64,000 nucleotides of DNA from Thelonectria olida (GCA_020736575.1 JAGPYM010000001.1:1364001-1428000); one strand, 5' to 3'. Numbered from the stretch's first letter, positions 11,295 to 22,916 are shown. Notes: a model not told the origin generated them from the letters alone. Numbers and translations: made by a program.

Positions 11295-12429
11295 GTACCT
11301 AAGGTACCTTCCGACAGCAAGGTACGTACCGATGTTCGGTATCATGGATTGTGCTGTGCTGTGCCAGTCAGTGTGCGCTGTCCCCCGTCTTGTCCCCTGC
11401 ATCCGCATCTCTACTGTAGCCGCCAACGCCAACAACGGCCCAGCCATTCATCGCTTTCGCTTTACTGCAATCACTTTCGCCGTCTCAGACCATCCATCAT
11501 CAGCTGGTGGTGGTTGTTTAATACAGCTGAAAGAGGAGCATCTCGCCACTTTGTCCTGCATACACTACCGCTCTGCTTGCATAAGGTAGGTTAGGGGCGC
11601 TTCTCGCGGACAGGACAAGGCTTTGTTCGTTCTTCCTCTCATCACAAAGCGTCGTCATCTGCAGAATAGTACATCGACCGGTCGGTGGGCTCGAGAAATT
11701 GCAAGTCGATTGTCGATATAATTGCTCGCAGGGGGACCATGCCAACTTGGCAACCGACCAACCAATAACTCATTTCCCGCCCATCGAGATCTAATCCGCT
11801 CGAGAAGAGAATCACACAACTACTCCCGTTGATGAACTCGTTCAGTCCTTAGACACTGTACGGAATTCCGAATACTACATGCAGAAAGGATTCATCAGCC
11901 AGCACCGCAATCCACACGCCCACTTCACCCCGTTCGCCCCGTTCACCCCCCGATTCAAGACGTGCCCCAACCCCCTTTTGGACCGGCCCCCTTCACAAGG
12001 TTCGCTTCAACTCGTTCACACAATCGTCGTGGAGTCGTCGTTGTTGCACCGTCCTGTTTTTTGTTCCACCATCCACGGCACGCGGAACTGGTCAGTCTTG
12101 TTCCCCTTCCCCCGTTTGCCGTCTCTCTCCAGTCTCCCCGAGCTCAACTCCCGCCCGACTTTGACGAGAGACAATTCAACATTATTCTTCCTGTTAATAA
12201 GAAGAACCCCCCGTTCGGTCGCCCGGAGAGAGAATCTTGGCGGTGCGCCCCTGAAGCCTGAAGGGACACCAATCGTGTGGGGGAACCTAGCCGTCGATTC
12301 CAGGGACGACACACCTGCATTTCGTCTGGTCCCGCGTGGCGCTCCATATGAGACAAGCGACTGGCTTTGCTTTGTCTCCCTCCAATCGCTTGCCGCGCGA
12401 CAACTTCTTTTTGACTTCCTCCTACCATC

Positions 12430-15363
12430 ATGAGCATCAGTCTAGGTCGCAATGCGCCTCTCTCTCCCATATCTGTAGGAGGTAGTGAGTTCTCCGTCTC
12501 CAAATACCAAGGCCCCGACGACTCTTCCTACCAGCCCGGCCGCGCCAACCTTGCTTCACCCCCGAACTCGGGCGGCTCCAACGCCAACATGAGCATGAAT
12601 GGCTTCCCTTCAGCCCCGAGGAGCAACGGCGGGCCATCGCCTCCCGCCTCCATTGCTGCTCGTTCCAGCAGTGGCACAAACATCTACGCCAGGAGCGAAA
12701 ACGGCCGCAACAGTGTCCGGGCAGATCTCGACGAGTCCATCTTAAGCGAACACTACGTGGCCCTCCGAGCATTCCTCACCTCTCGCGACCCGAACTCGAA
12801 GCAACCACCAAACAAGGCCCGTGATAAACTACTTCGCCTCTCCTCGGTTCAGTTTTACGAGCTCAGTACCGATGTTTTTGACGAGTTGATACGGAGGCAG
12901 GCCGCCGCCAGGGCTCCTCCCAATGCTCCCAATGGTCCTCCCTCCTTCTTACTTGCCGAAAAGACTTTCCACCCGAAGCGAAACCAAGCCCGCCAGAGAT
13001 TATCTTCTCTCGGACCTCCCCGATTTCGAGACCTTGCCGCAGACGTCTTTCACGAACTCGAACGCCGATTTCCTCGCTTTGTGGGAAGTGACCTCCAACG
13101 CAACGGAAGCCCCATGTCGATTCGTGGCGGTCCCATGAGCCGCTCTGGCACTCCTGTGAATGGTAACTTCCCTCCCAGGGGTCAGAGTCGCATGAGAAGG
13201 CCGTCCGATGCACCCTCTATGAGAGGTCCTCCACCTGCAGATGCTTACGGGATTCCAGCATCCCCAGGAGGTCCAAACGCCGATTACGGACGACCAACCC
13301 CCAAGCAGCTCAACCAGAACAACACCATAGTGCCGAACAAAAGTACCATGTTAGAAGAAGATGATGAGGGCGACTCCTTTGCCTTGGAGCAAGTCACAAG
13401 CAACCGTGAAAGCAAACGAAGCGCCGGTAGCGGTGTGACCTCGGAGGTTCGTACCGACATTGTCAAAGACAGCTCTATTGCTAACGGATTCTAGGCCGAT
13501 AAGAAGCTCATCGAGGATTATCAAACTCAGGTACGAGAGCTGCGAGAAAAGTTGGACAGTATGGAGGATGCCATGAAGAGAAAGGAGGACGAAATGAACG
13601 GCGCTCTAGATCAAGAGCGAGCACGATCCACCGCCACAGACCTTGAGAAGCAGGAATGGAATAACCTTCGAATTGACCTCGAGAATAAGCTGGCCTCGGC
13701 CCAGAACTTGAACCAGTCGATGGAACAAGAGCTACAGCGGGTACGGGATGACCACGAGGCCGAAACCCAGCAGCTCCGGAATGAGGTGGCTACAACCTCG
13801 GCAGCGGCTGCTGCTGCGACTGCGGATGCTGATGAGGCGAGGGCTGCCGCATCTGTTGCAGCTGCCTCGCATCAAAGCAACACGAGGAGCATGAACGCAA
13901 GCGATGCCGACTCGGAATTGCAACGAGAGAACGAGGAGCTTCGTCATTCACTAGCAGAACAGCAACATGTCACAGAGGAGGTCCGGCATCAAGCCGAGGA
14001 ATTCTTGAGTGAGATGCGAATGCTCTCGCAACAGAGCGGCTCAACATACGAGCGACACGCCGAGTTGGAAAATACCATCGTCAACCTCGAGCACGAGGTT
14101 CGAGAATGGAGGAACCGCTATGCTCGCACCAAGACGCAGCTAAGAACCATGCGAGCCTCCTCCATGGGTGTCGGAATTGAGCATGATGCCGCCAAGTTTG
14201 TCCGGGAAAAGGGTTATACTGACAACAATGGCCTCGTTAAGGATGTCCACGTTACCAAGTTCCAAATCGCGATTGACGAGCTGCTACAGCGAGCTAGGAC
14301 CGGAGACCCAGAGACAGTAATGGATGCCATGAAGTCGGTTGTCGCCAGCGTGCGCCGCATTACTAAGGATATCGACGTTGCCCAGCCCCATATTGATGAG
14401 GAGATGGCTCAACGGCAGAAGCAAATCAGAACAAAGGTCTCGGCAACGGCAAATAACTTGATTACGGCCTCCAAGAACTTTGCAACCGGTGCCGGAATCT
14501 CACCCGTTTCGTTGCTCGACGCTGCGGCATCCCACCTCTCAGCCTCCATTGTCGACCTCCTCCTGCTGGTGAAGATCCGAAGCACGCCCGCTGAGGAACT
14601 GGACGATGAAGACGAGGGAACCATCACACCTGTGGAATCCACTGGTTTCTTTTCTCCCCACGGCACCGACCAAGTGTCTGCTACCCAAGGTTCGCTCCCC
14701 CCGCCCCCGCCCTTCCAAGGCCTCGGCGGTGTTCGAGCGAGCGCAGACTCATCCGCCTATAGCCCTGTGAACTCTCCCCGACAATCTACGGACCCGTACT
14801 CGGCAAACCAATCCATGCCCAAATCGAATGGCCTACCCAACGGAATGCCCTACGCCGCCGCCGTCCCTAGTGGTCTTGCTCTCAACGGACATGGACCTTC
14901 CCAAGGAGATGCGCGAGCGGCGGAGGATCTCAAGGTGAGTATCTTTCCAATCGTTGCGAAGATCATAACTAAACATTCGTAGCTTTATCTGGAGGACCAG
15001 AATGCAGTGCTAGTGTCGGAGATCCAGAATCTTGTGACTACGGTTCGTGGCGATGCCAACATGGGCCAAATTACTGCAGAAATCGAATCTATCTCTGCCG
15101 TTGTGGGAAAAATCATAACCGAGACCCAGGCCAATGGTTATGGAGAGATGGTTTCCCAGATCGCCCACTGCAGGGCACGACTTCTCGAAGCTTGCGATCA
15201 GGGTGAGGATATGGCTAATATCGGTATCGGCACCAACACCACCGAGTGGCGCCAATGGTCACAAACGCTCCCGCCCATGGCATTTGATACGGCCCGAGAA
15301 ACCCGAGAGCTTGTTCAGCAGATTGACCGGATAGTGAATTCGGGAGTTGATGAATTTTCCTAG
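12430..15363 (+). CDS. spa2: Spa2 polarisome scaffold protein
   Basis: Cytoskeletal scaffold of the polarisome at hyphal tips and septa, linking formin, MAPK modules and exocytosis. Exons 12430-13446, 13495-14934 and 14983-15363; both introns are 48 bp with clear GT..AG ends and phase 0, giving 945 residues. Two Spa2-homology (GIT-type) repeats lie at about residues 100-158 and 181-215, each with a ARxxLxxLxxxxFxxLxxDVxxEL pattern. A coiled coil rich in Glu, Gln and Ala runs from about 342 to 560. The C-terminal part, after a Pro/Ser linker, contains the conserved region beginning LYLEDQNAVLVSEIQNLV. The N-terminal 95 residues are Ser/Pro/Asn-rich. The second intron follows the AAEDLK residues directly. 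Length and domain order match filamentous-fungal Spa2. Confidence 0.93.
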
Positions 15364-15991
15364 ATCTGTTTCTTCGATGGCACCTTTGTCGGAATCTGGG
15401 CAAAAGGCGCATTCGTGAGCGGGTTTCCAGTTCTAGACGGAGAATTGTCTTTGATACCCCCTCCCCTGGATACACGACTCTATTACCAAGCATAGCCTCA
15501 TTTCTGTTCTTCCTCTTCTTCTTTGGATTTCATTATCGGGGAGGGGGTTTCAAAGACTGAGCTTGTGTATCAAAACTTGGCGATGGATCGATGAATGGAG
15601 ACAAGGACATGGTTGGGTAATGCTGCGCATGGCATGGCGTTGGACATGGTTTTTGTTGCATGGGCTGATGATACACTATTGGGGGGTTGTATGTTTTATT
15701 TGGATGTCTGCGAGCAAAGAACCGCATCTCTTGTGTATTATGAACAGCGAACATGGGAGTTTTTCGCTTGATGCGGTTGAGAGGATCGAATGATAATAGA
15801 CGTTAAAGGGTAAATGAGACAACTTTGATGCTCTAAGATATGTCTCTTGCAAAGGTGTGTGCCTACCGAGCTCTAGTACGTGTTTTACACCTCAAGGCCA
15901 CGCCGGTTTGAGGGGAGATCTAAAGCCAATCCGATACCGTCGACGTTTGTCTGGGTGTATAGACCCTGCAGGGGCTTTACCGCCATTTATA
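15364..15991. other. Intergenic between convergent spa2 and glycosyltransferase genes
   Basis: Both flanking genes end here, so it should hold two 3' ends. No ORF or RNA was recognised. Confidence 0.5.
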
Positions 15992-17718
15992 TTACCCTCT
16001 TCCTTGAATTCCCTTGCTTATCAACTCATGGCTGTAGTCCTTTGCCAAATTCGCGGCTCGTCCGATCACCTCGGGCAATCGTTTATATCCTTCTGTCGCC
16101 ATCCACCAGCTTGCCACGCCCGTCACGGCAAGGCCCGAGAGACCGACAAACCACATGTCCCAGTTCTTGGCCTTCCATACCGGCATCCTGGCATCTGCCG
16201 TTTGCAGGTGCATGGGCCGCTGCTCCTTGCCATCCTTGAACCGAAGTTGCTGGTCAACCATGACCTCCTCGATCATGTCGGCTGCCAGGTGTTTCCGGCG
16301 CGAGGCAATGCCGGCTATGCGCTTCAGGCGGCGCACGTTGCGTGCAATGCTGCCGTCGAGATCGGCCCGGATCTGGGCGATGCTGCTGGAGATGGCGGCC
16401 GGGCTGAGCTCGCCCTTGTCCAGCTGCAGGCCGACACCTGCTTGGGCTAGACGTGCGCTGTTGCACAGTTGATCGAAGAAGTAGCCGACGGCGAGGACGG
16501 GCACGCCGTGGAATAGGGCTTCGTTGGCACTGGAGCCTCCGCCGTGTGTGAGGAAGAGCACGGTGTGGGCGTGGTCGAGGACGGCGCGCTGGGGAGCGAA
16601 GACGGGGGTGCGGAAGTCCGGGTGCTTGTCGATCAAGACGTCTGCCACTGAGACGAGGGAGCCATTGGCGCGGGTGAAGGTCTTTGTGAAGTCGAACTTG
16701 GCTCGTGGCTTGCGAGGCACGGCCCAGATGACGCCGTTGATGTGGCCGGCATCAAGGGCTTGAATGAGGCCAAGGAGGACCATTTCGAGTTCGTCGGTTG
16801 GGATGCAGACATGGGTGCCTAGGGAGAGGTACATGGTCTTGTCATGTGTTTTGAGGAACGAAGACAGGTCATCGTCAAGAGGAGGATACTTATCCGCGAG
16901 GATAGGTCCCACAGGAGCGATCAAGGGCGGGAGTTCCTTAGGGGCTTCAAGCCCCCAGAAAGAATTCACCAAGACGAGGTAATCCGGCTTGGTGTGGAGG
17001 GGCAAGGGGTAGTACACGCCGGCTGCTGCGCGTTGGCGTTTCGTCCAGAGTATGTATGATATCAACGTAGGCAAGGCCCAAAACATGACGAGCTCGTTAC
17101 GGAAGCGCGATGCTAGCGACGCGTGCTCTGATGTGACGGTCATGTCACACTGGAAGCCTGGCTGGCCGGGATGATAGGGGGCTGGCGCCATGATGTGCGG
17201 CATCTGAGGAAACACAATGGCGATCTGGACGTTGAACTGGATCAGCATGTCGCGAGCGGCGGCGTCGGCGAAGAAGTCGGCGATGATGAAGTGCGGTCGG
17301 GTCTTGTCGTCAAGACACAGCTCGCGCAGCTTACGGTAGGCATCAGGCCAGAAGCTGTCAAACAGCGTCTTGGACTTCATGACCTTGGACATGCCCTGTG
17401 AGACTCGCCAGACGCGCATACGGTCGTAATGAGCGTCCATGTCTTCCTCTTTAGCGGCCGGGCCGACGGTGTGGACCGTCTTTATGAAGGGGTAGTCAGC
17501 GGTCCATGATTCCTGCCCGGCGTTTGTGGCGAATTGGATCTCATGGCCGCGAGAGGCAAGGACGGCGCCAATCTCCAAGACGGGTGCCATTGGGTTGTTA
17601 GCTGAGGGGTGTCATGATGAAGGTGGTGGTGGTGAGGACACATACCAGCATGAGTAAAGCCGCCCGTTGTGACGAGGAGGAGGATTCTCCGGGGAGATTC
17701 AGGGTCGAGATCAGCCAT
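15992..17718 (-). CDS. UDP-glycosyltransferase, GT1 family, with C-terminal membrane anchor
   Basis: Transfers a sugar from a UDP-sugar to a small lipophilic acceptor; donor and acceptor are unknown. Read as exons 17646-17718 and 15992-17601 (560 residues). The N-terminal acceptor half starts LLLVTTGGFTHA; the donor-binding signature is at about 359-400, with FAPQ, then THGGGSSANEALFHGVP. A hydrophobic helix near residues 510-535 followed by a basic tail suggests a single C-terminal membrane anchor, as in animal UGTs, but no N-terminal signal peptide is seen. The intron (17602-17645) is only 44 bp and its acceptor is the CTCAG before CTAAC; if splicing differs, translation could instead begin at the ATG at 17590 with loss of the first strand, which I think less likely. 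Divergent from the JmjC gene. Confidence 0.87.
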
Positions 17719-18545
17719 TGAGTAGATATGTGATGAGGACTTGAGGATTCAATTGATGTGACTTAATCAATCATGAGGCTCAATTGCCTTTGTTGTATGC
17801 GCGTCGGGATTGGGCGCCGTTGCTATATGGCTGAAGTCCGGTCCAATAGTGGTCTGACTTCTGCCGTGTCCATCCTGAGGGAGCCGCTTCCTTGCGTCGT
17901 GAGCGCTGAGACAGCTGAAGGATCGGGAAATTGCGAAAATAACACGGGAGGATTCGAGGGAAAGACGTCACAGTCTTGAACACTATTGTTGGTTCAAACA
18001 TGTCTGCTTGACTTGATCGGCATTCGTAGCGGAATAAGCCTGAATCCCGTGTCCATGTATCGAATAGCCTCCGCTGAGATTGAACAAGACAAGCGACGTC
18101 CAGCGTGCCGCGACACAACAAAAAGATTGAGTCACATGACTACCTACCTAGGTACGCGTTCAATCAGCTTGACTTCTCGAATGCAGGAATCCTCAAGAGA
18201 TGGAAGGTGCCTCCATTATAGAAAAAGAAGCTAAATACATAATTCCAAAATATATATATATTTAAAATAAAACAATAAGGTTTGCATACCTTAGGTACTG
18301 AAGTACCTGTTCCCTCGCAGGAAGCCGCATACAAAGTGCATGTACTTGGAGAACCTGTGGATACTTTGGGAAGTCCCCTTGCCCATTTTAGCTTAGCCCA
18401 CAGTCTCAATACGACAAAAGCACAGTTTCCAACTTTCAAGAACCCCTGTCGTCGATCTTGCGCAACCACACAATCTTCGTCGGACAAGAGATTATCATCG
18501 TCGCTGGCGGATCGCAACAGGGCCCAAAGGCACCCTCCAGCCTCA
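17719..18545. other. Divergent promoter region of glycosyltransferase and JmjC genes
   Basis: About 0.8 kb shared upstream region. An AT-rich TATATATATATTTAAAAT stretch near 18252-18268 could serve as a TATA-like element for the plus-strand gene. The frame of that gene stays open from 18282 to its first ATG, but no ATG occurs in it. Confidence 0.5.
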
Positions 18546-20069
18546 ATGGACGCACTATTGCCGGCGCCGGGCGCGGCGACCCTACCTGCTGTTCCCCAGG
18601 AGCCTCCCCCGGATATCCAGCCTGAGGCCAATCTCGCAGCCCCAGTCGCAGTCGCAGTCGCATTCACTGTGTCTCACAACTCCCCGCCAGAAAACGAAGC
18701 CGACCAGGGTCCTCTCTCTGACCCCACCACTGGCCTCATCCAACCCGCATCAGCCACACATCTGCAAATCAACGACGAACCTCCCTTGGCGGGCACTCTA
18801 CCCTTTGAATCGTCCCGCCATCAAGAACCAGTCTCCTTCTCCGATGCTTCCGCCTTGCCAAAGAGTCCAGGGGCGAGCTCAGACCTAAGCGAACCAGACC
18901 CCAGCGAGTTCGCCATCGACTACGACTATGATGGCCCCGACGGCCACAGGATATTGCGCCTCAAGCCGACATTGAGCCAATGGGACGATTTCGCTGCCAT
19001 CCTTGCCTTTGCCAGACACCGAGGTGCCGACGATGACGGCTGCTTCAAGATAATTCTTCCATCTCAACTCCAAGAGGCCCTCCCCGAAAAGACGTCTCCC
19101 CACAAAGTCCCTGCAAACGCATACAGACCAACTCAGAGCAAGAAGAACAGCTTCTGGCGCGTTAACACCGTGCTGTCTGAAGGCACCTTCGTGTCAACCG
19201 AGCCCGGCCCAGAATACAACTCTAGCGCCTTGGAGGCTTTCGACGACTTACGCAGGATGTTTCACAAGAACAATCGAAAACAGATTCGCAATGTTCGTTA
19301 TCGAGTTGACGTCCCCGCATGGACCCCGGAGCAGCGCCGGGCTGCTGGTGTGCCTGAGCGGAGTCCTATCCACCCGCTGAAAGGTGACAAGCTGGATTAC
19401 ACGAGAGCCATTATTCCGGGCATTCACACGCCCTACGTCTACGAGTCTGGACCTCACTTTGGTGCGAGCTTCCAGATTCACGCAGAGGACTTTCGACTGG
19501 TTTCGTTGAACCACTTGTACAAGGGCCGCAAGATCTGGATTACCGTACCGTCCACAGCAGTCGACATTGCTGAGGAAGCACTCGGGCGGAAACGGGGCTG
19601 CTCCCAGTTCATGCGTCACCGGGCCGAGTTCTTCTTCCCTCAGAAACTGGATAAACTCGGCATCCCTTACCGCATCGTGGATCAGCGGCCTGGCGAGACC
19701 ATTGTTATCCTGCCTGACGCATATCATGAAGGCTTCAGCACAGGGTACACCATTGCTGAAGCCAAGAACTATGCGGACGGAAACTGGACAACAGACACTT
19801 ATCAGCCATGTGAGGCGAAATGTCAACTCGTTACGGCTATCCCAGCCGATCTCATGAGACCCCTTGAAGAGGGAGAAACACGCCTCGACCTGTGTGCTGC
19901 CTATACATCAACGGACCCGGAAGAAAACATGTCGTCTAATAATGAAGTGACTACACCGGAAGAAGTCGTGCCATCTAATCAGAAAGTTACAACACCGATG
20001 CCGGCGAAAAGGAGTTTAGATAACGAGGACGACCCGCGCGAACGGGATATGAAACGGATCAAGGCATAG
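18546..20069 (+). CDS. JmjC-domain dioxygenase (KDM4-like core)
   Basis: Predicted Fe(II)/2-oxoglutarate dioxygenase, probably nuclear; histone demethylation is the usual activity of the closest known core but substrate is not shown. The catalytic domain spans about residues 285-430. Iron ligands are H312 and E314 (in IHAED) and H394 (in YHEGF); K329 in GRKIW sits where 2-oxoglutarate is bound; LNHLY, RHRAEFFFP and the GIPY block follow the KDM4 order. CEAKC after the domain may match the zinc-binding cysteines of KDM4. The N-terminal 115 residues are Pro/Ala/Ser-rich and the C-terminus ends in a basic stretch. No JmjN, PHD or Tudor domain is visible. The start is the first ATG of the frame; the frame is open 88 codons further upstream without ATG, so a missed 5' exon is possible. 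Confidence 0.82.
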   Translation: MDALLPAPGAATLPAVPQEPPPDIQPEANLAAPVAVAVAFTVSHNSPPENEADQGPLSDPTTGLIQPASATHLQINDEPPLAGTLPFESSRHQEPVSFSDASALPKSPGASSDLSEPDPSEFAIDYDYDGPDGHRILRLKPTLSQWDDFAAILAFARHRGADDDGCFKIILPSQLQEALPEKTSPHKVPANAYRPTQSKKNSFWRVNTVLSEGTFVSTEPGPEYNSSALEAFDDLRRMFHKNNRKQIRNVRYRVDVPAWTPEQRRAAGVPERSPIHPLKGDKLDYTRAIIPGIHTPYVYESGPHFGASFQIHAEDFRLVSLNHLYKGRKIWITVPSTAVDIAEEALGRKRGCSQFMRHRAEFFFPQKLDKLGIPYRIVDQRPGETIVILPDAYHEGFSTGYTIAEAKNYADGNWTTDTYQPCEAKCQLVTAIPADLMRPLEEGETRLDLCAAYTSTDPEENMSSNNEVTTPEEVVPSNQKVTTPMPAKRSLDNEDDPRERDMKRIKA

Positions 20070-20620
20070 ACCTAGGCGCAAATGAATTTGGGACAGGAGT
20101 TGTTATTTGGCACGCCATGAATGGGGTTTCTTGGTTTGTTTCAACGGCAAAAGGGCTGCTATGATTTCGGGATACCCAAAGGCACGGTTAACGGCGTGCT
20201 TCATCTCTACCAAGGCAAATCGGATGTTGAGATCGTGGCGTCAACTTGCACGTTTCTGGCGTCTCTCTCATCTTCCGCACTACACCTGGCGTCCAAGGTC
20301 GACGAGTTGGGAAAGTTGATGGCCTTGCCATGGACAGGGCAGCTGTGAATTTAGTTGCATCGGGTTCGTGTTGTTGGTTCACACATACCCAAAAGGAGGT
20401 TTTTTTTTTGTCATCACATGCATGGGTTGGTAGAATTTTCGTCAATTGACAATGTTATTATTTTATCGTGAAGCTTCATGCCAATCGTTACTCCAATCTC
20501 CCGTGAAGCGTGGCTTCATCATTACCTAATTCGTACTTTGTAACATGCTTTGTAAATACCTGTATATCGTCTTCCCATCATCCTCTCTCTTCTCATCTAC
20601 CTCGCTCGCCCGGTTCTGTT
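20070..20620. other. Intergenic between convergent genes
   Basis: 3' flanks of the JmjC gene and of the minus-strand membrane protein gene. It contains a poly-T run near 20400 and no recognisable gene. Confidence 0.5.
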
Positions 20621-21826
20621 TTATCTCCGCTCACGGTCCTGTCTAGCGAGCTCATCCCGGAACGCATTATGGCCACCAGTGGTTCCCTGCTGCTGGAACG
20701 AAGGGTCCACGGGGCTGTTGGCCAGGCTTCCGAGGCCGTCACTGTCGCGGCGCGGGCGCTCGGGGGCGTCGCGATACTCGCCGCCGGGCAGAGGGCCGCG
20801 GGTGTCGAGCTGGATGCCATTGTCCTTGCGGAAGATGCGGCGGGACTTGCGGCCGGTGTAACCGTGGCGGCTGCGGCTCATGATGTTGCCGATGGAAATA
20901 CGACGAGTCTGGCGGTTCCAGAGGCAGCCGCCGATCAGGAGGAGGACGATGGCGCCGAAGACGGTGGGGAGGGCAATGGTGAGGGTCTGGCCGGTCGGGG
21001 CGGAGGTCGTGGGGTTCAGGGGGCGCTTGTACTTGGCGAGCTGGACCCAGATGGCGGTGATGTTCTTTTTTTCATTGCTCACGGTGCTCTCCTGGTAGAG
21101 AGTAAGGGTGAAGTTGTGCTCGTCGTAGCCGTGCAGGTACTTCTTGTCGACGTAGAAGGGGTAGAAGCCCAGGAAGCATTGCTGGCGGTAAAGTGGTCTT
21201 CTTTAACTAGCTCAAGACTCGTTGTGTTGAAGTAGTCGAGGCGAACGGAGACTTGGTAGCTGGCATTGGTCTTCTTGAGGTCAGAGCTGTCGAAGTAGTC
21301 GGGATCCCAGGTGACTGAAGCGCAAGACATTATCAGTTCAATTTGTTCACGGGGTCAATGTTAGGCATGGTAGCTTACTGTAGTAGGTCGAGTCGACAAG
21401 CAGCGTGCTGTCGACAGCCGGGTCACAGAGGGGAGCCTTGTCGCCGTCCTTGTTGTGACATCTAGCAAAGGCACCCTGGCCGTTGCTGGAGGCAGTTGGG
21501 TTGGGAGGCGATCCAGTGCTGGTGGTGATCTTGCCGAGCTCGGTAATGGTGAAAACAGTTGCCGTGAGGTCGTGAGGAGCGCCGTTTTCATAGGAAGTGG
21601 TACCATCGACCACAGTTGCCGAGGGCGTGTTGGTGGTCTCGGGCTGGGCCTCATCGTCGACGCTGACCCAAGCATCCGAGGGCTGGGCTCTCTTCTCGAT
21701 TGCCTCGACCCTCTTCTCAATTGCAATTGCCCTTGTAGGCTCGGGGGCGGCGGCTCGGTAGCGAAGAGCCGAAGCCGAGACGGAGGCCACGGTGGACAGG
21801 GCCACGAGGATGGTGGACGCGTGCAT
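20621..21826 (-). pseudogene. Type I single-pass membrane glycoprotein, one-base frameshift
   Basis: Protein of a conserved filamentous-fungal type whose function I do not know. Exon 1 (21379-21826) encodes a signal peptide (ALSTVASVSASA), a Ser/Thr/Pro-rich region with KR sites and a Cys pair; intron 21315-21378 (64 bp); exon 2 (20621-21314) encodes TWDPDYF, several NxS/T sites, a transmembrane helix after PTGQTLTIALPTVFG, and the cytoplasmic motif ISIGNIMSRSRHGY with a polar tail. The frame breaks at the GGG run at 21168-21170: residues up to ASNASW are in one frame and FYPFYVDKKYL onward in another. The exons sum to 1142 bases, one short of a multiple of three. One lost base explains all of this. 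It could be a sequencing or assembly error, in which case the gene is intact at about 380 residues. Confidence 0.75.
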
Positions 21827-22755
21827 GATGGCGGATTGAGAAGTTGTCCGTGAGCAATTGACCGACCAGCTGGGGAGGAGATGAGAAGGGCCCAGGGGGT
21901 TAGACAAGAGCAAAGGGAGGGAAGAGTGAGAGATGAGATGAGATGAGCAAAGAATGGAAAGGGAAGTTTAAAAAGAAAGACGGAAAGGTCGGGGGAATGT
22001 GATGGATGGTGGAGGACGGGCCAACCAAGGACGAGGCTTTTTTTCTTCCATGTCGGCGTCGGCGTCGGCGGGAGCTCCAATGTTTTGGTTGCTTGCGTCG
22101 GGTGCAGCTGGGGGCGCGTTGGCGGGTTATTCCAGGGGTCGCCCCCCCCCCCCTTGACACACTACTGTAGGTACCGGAGTACTTGCGAAATAGGGCGGCC
22201 GCTTGCCGATGGTGCCGACCCCAGGCGTTGATGTCATGGACTTGGCAGAGGATGCTCGCCCGAATAATATGGAAAAGTTAGAGCAGTGGGCGGATAACTT
22301 GAGAGGAAGAGTAACTATCTATCGCTTCTTTCGATGCGTGCGAGTCGATTCACCGATGGCCCGCGATCCTACAACTTTTCATGTCTTAGGGTCGGCTTCA
22401 GGCAGTGTCTCACAGTTGTTGCGAGTCAATTCGCGCATTGAAGGTGGCAAATGAAGCGTCCACGCATCCAACACGGCCATAGAACTACCCTACAGCGCCC
22501 ACTGAGAGCCAGTCCCAAGTAAGTTGACTTGGTGAAAGATGCACAACCAGAGCAAAGTCCCCTCCCGGGCTCAACAACCTCAACCCACACAGGCCGTATG
22601 AAACAAACAAGCAAAAGCAAAAGGAAGCAGCAACGGCCCTCAAACCCATCACCTACCCGTAAATGCCCGCTCATTTCGCAAAAATCTCTCACTCCGGGGC
22701 ATATGGGCCGCTTGTGCTTCGACTCTCCCATCAAGCGGGTCTTCAAAGACGTCGA
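21827..22755. other. Intergenic between membrane-protein gene and tRNA
   Basis: Promoter and CT-rich leader of the minus-strand membrane protein gene at about 21827-22100, then a C homopolymer near 22142-22153. No exon was recognised in the remainder. Confidence 0.5.
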
Positions 22756-22854
22756 GGCGATATGGCCGAGTTGGTTATGGCGCCAGGTTAAGGTCAACCT
22801 TAACAACCATTCCTGGTGGAGCAATCCTCTTGGGTTCGAATCCCAATGTCGTCA
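22756..22854 (+). tRNA. tRNA-Leu (anticodon AAG), intron-containing
   Basis: The acceptor arm pairs GGCGATA (22756-22762) with TGTCGTC (22847-22853) using five Watson-Crick pairs and two G-U wobbles, with A73 as discriminator at 22854. The D arm is GCC..GGC, the anticodon stem CCAGG pairs with CCTGG, and the T arm is TTGGG-TTCGAAT-CCCAA with a long class II variable arm. The anticodon loop reads TTAAGG then T, interrupted by a 17-nt intron (TCAACCTTAACAACCAT) at the canonical position after base 37. Mature length is 82 nt, as expected for tRNA-Leu. The TGGCCGAGTTGG and GGTTCGAATCC segments are the internal A and B boxes of the Pol III promoter. Confidence 0.95.
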
Positions 22855-22862
22855 TTCATTCA

Positions 22863-22867
22863 TTTTT
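22863..22867 (+). terminator. Pol III terminator of the tRNA gene
   Basis: A TTTTT run begins nine bases after the tRNA discriminator base; a second TTTTT follows within ten bases. Confidence 0.75.
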
Positions 22868-22916
22868 GCATTTTTGCATTTCTGCGTGGTGGTTGTGGTG
22901 TTTCTTTTTGAACGGG

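Larger units (their letters stand above)
8844..12429. other. Long intergenic region upstream of spa2
   Basis: About 3.6 kb without a recognised gene. It holds a GC-rich hairpin at 10165-10182, a GTAG tandem repeat at 11279-11294, and from about 11880 a CT-rich tract that is probably the spa2 leader. That leader contains a 184-codon ATG-started frame (11879-12433) whose stop overlaps the spa2 start codon. Other open frames show no family resemblance. Confidence 0.5.

Noticed and set aside
15857..16450. 197-codon plus-strand frame
   Set aside because: Mirror frame of the C-terminal half of the glycosyltransferase gene.
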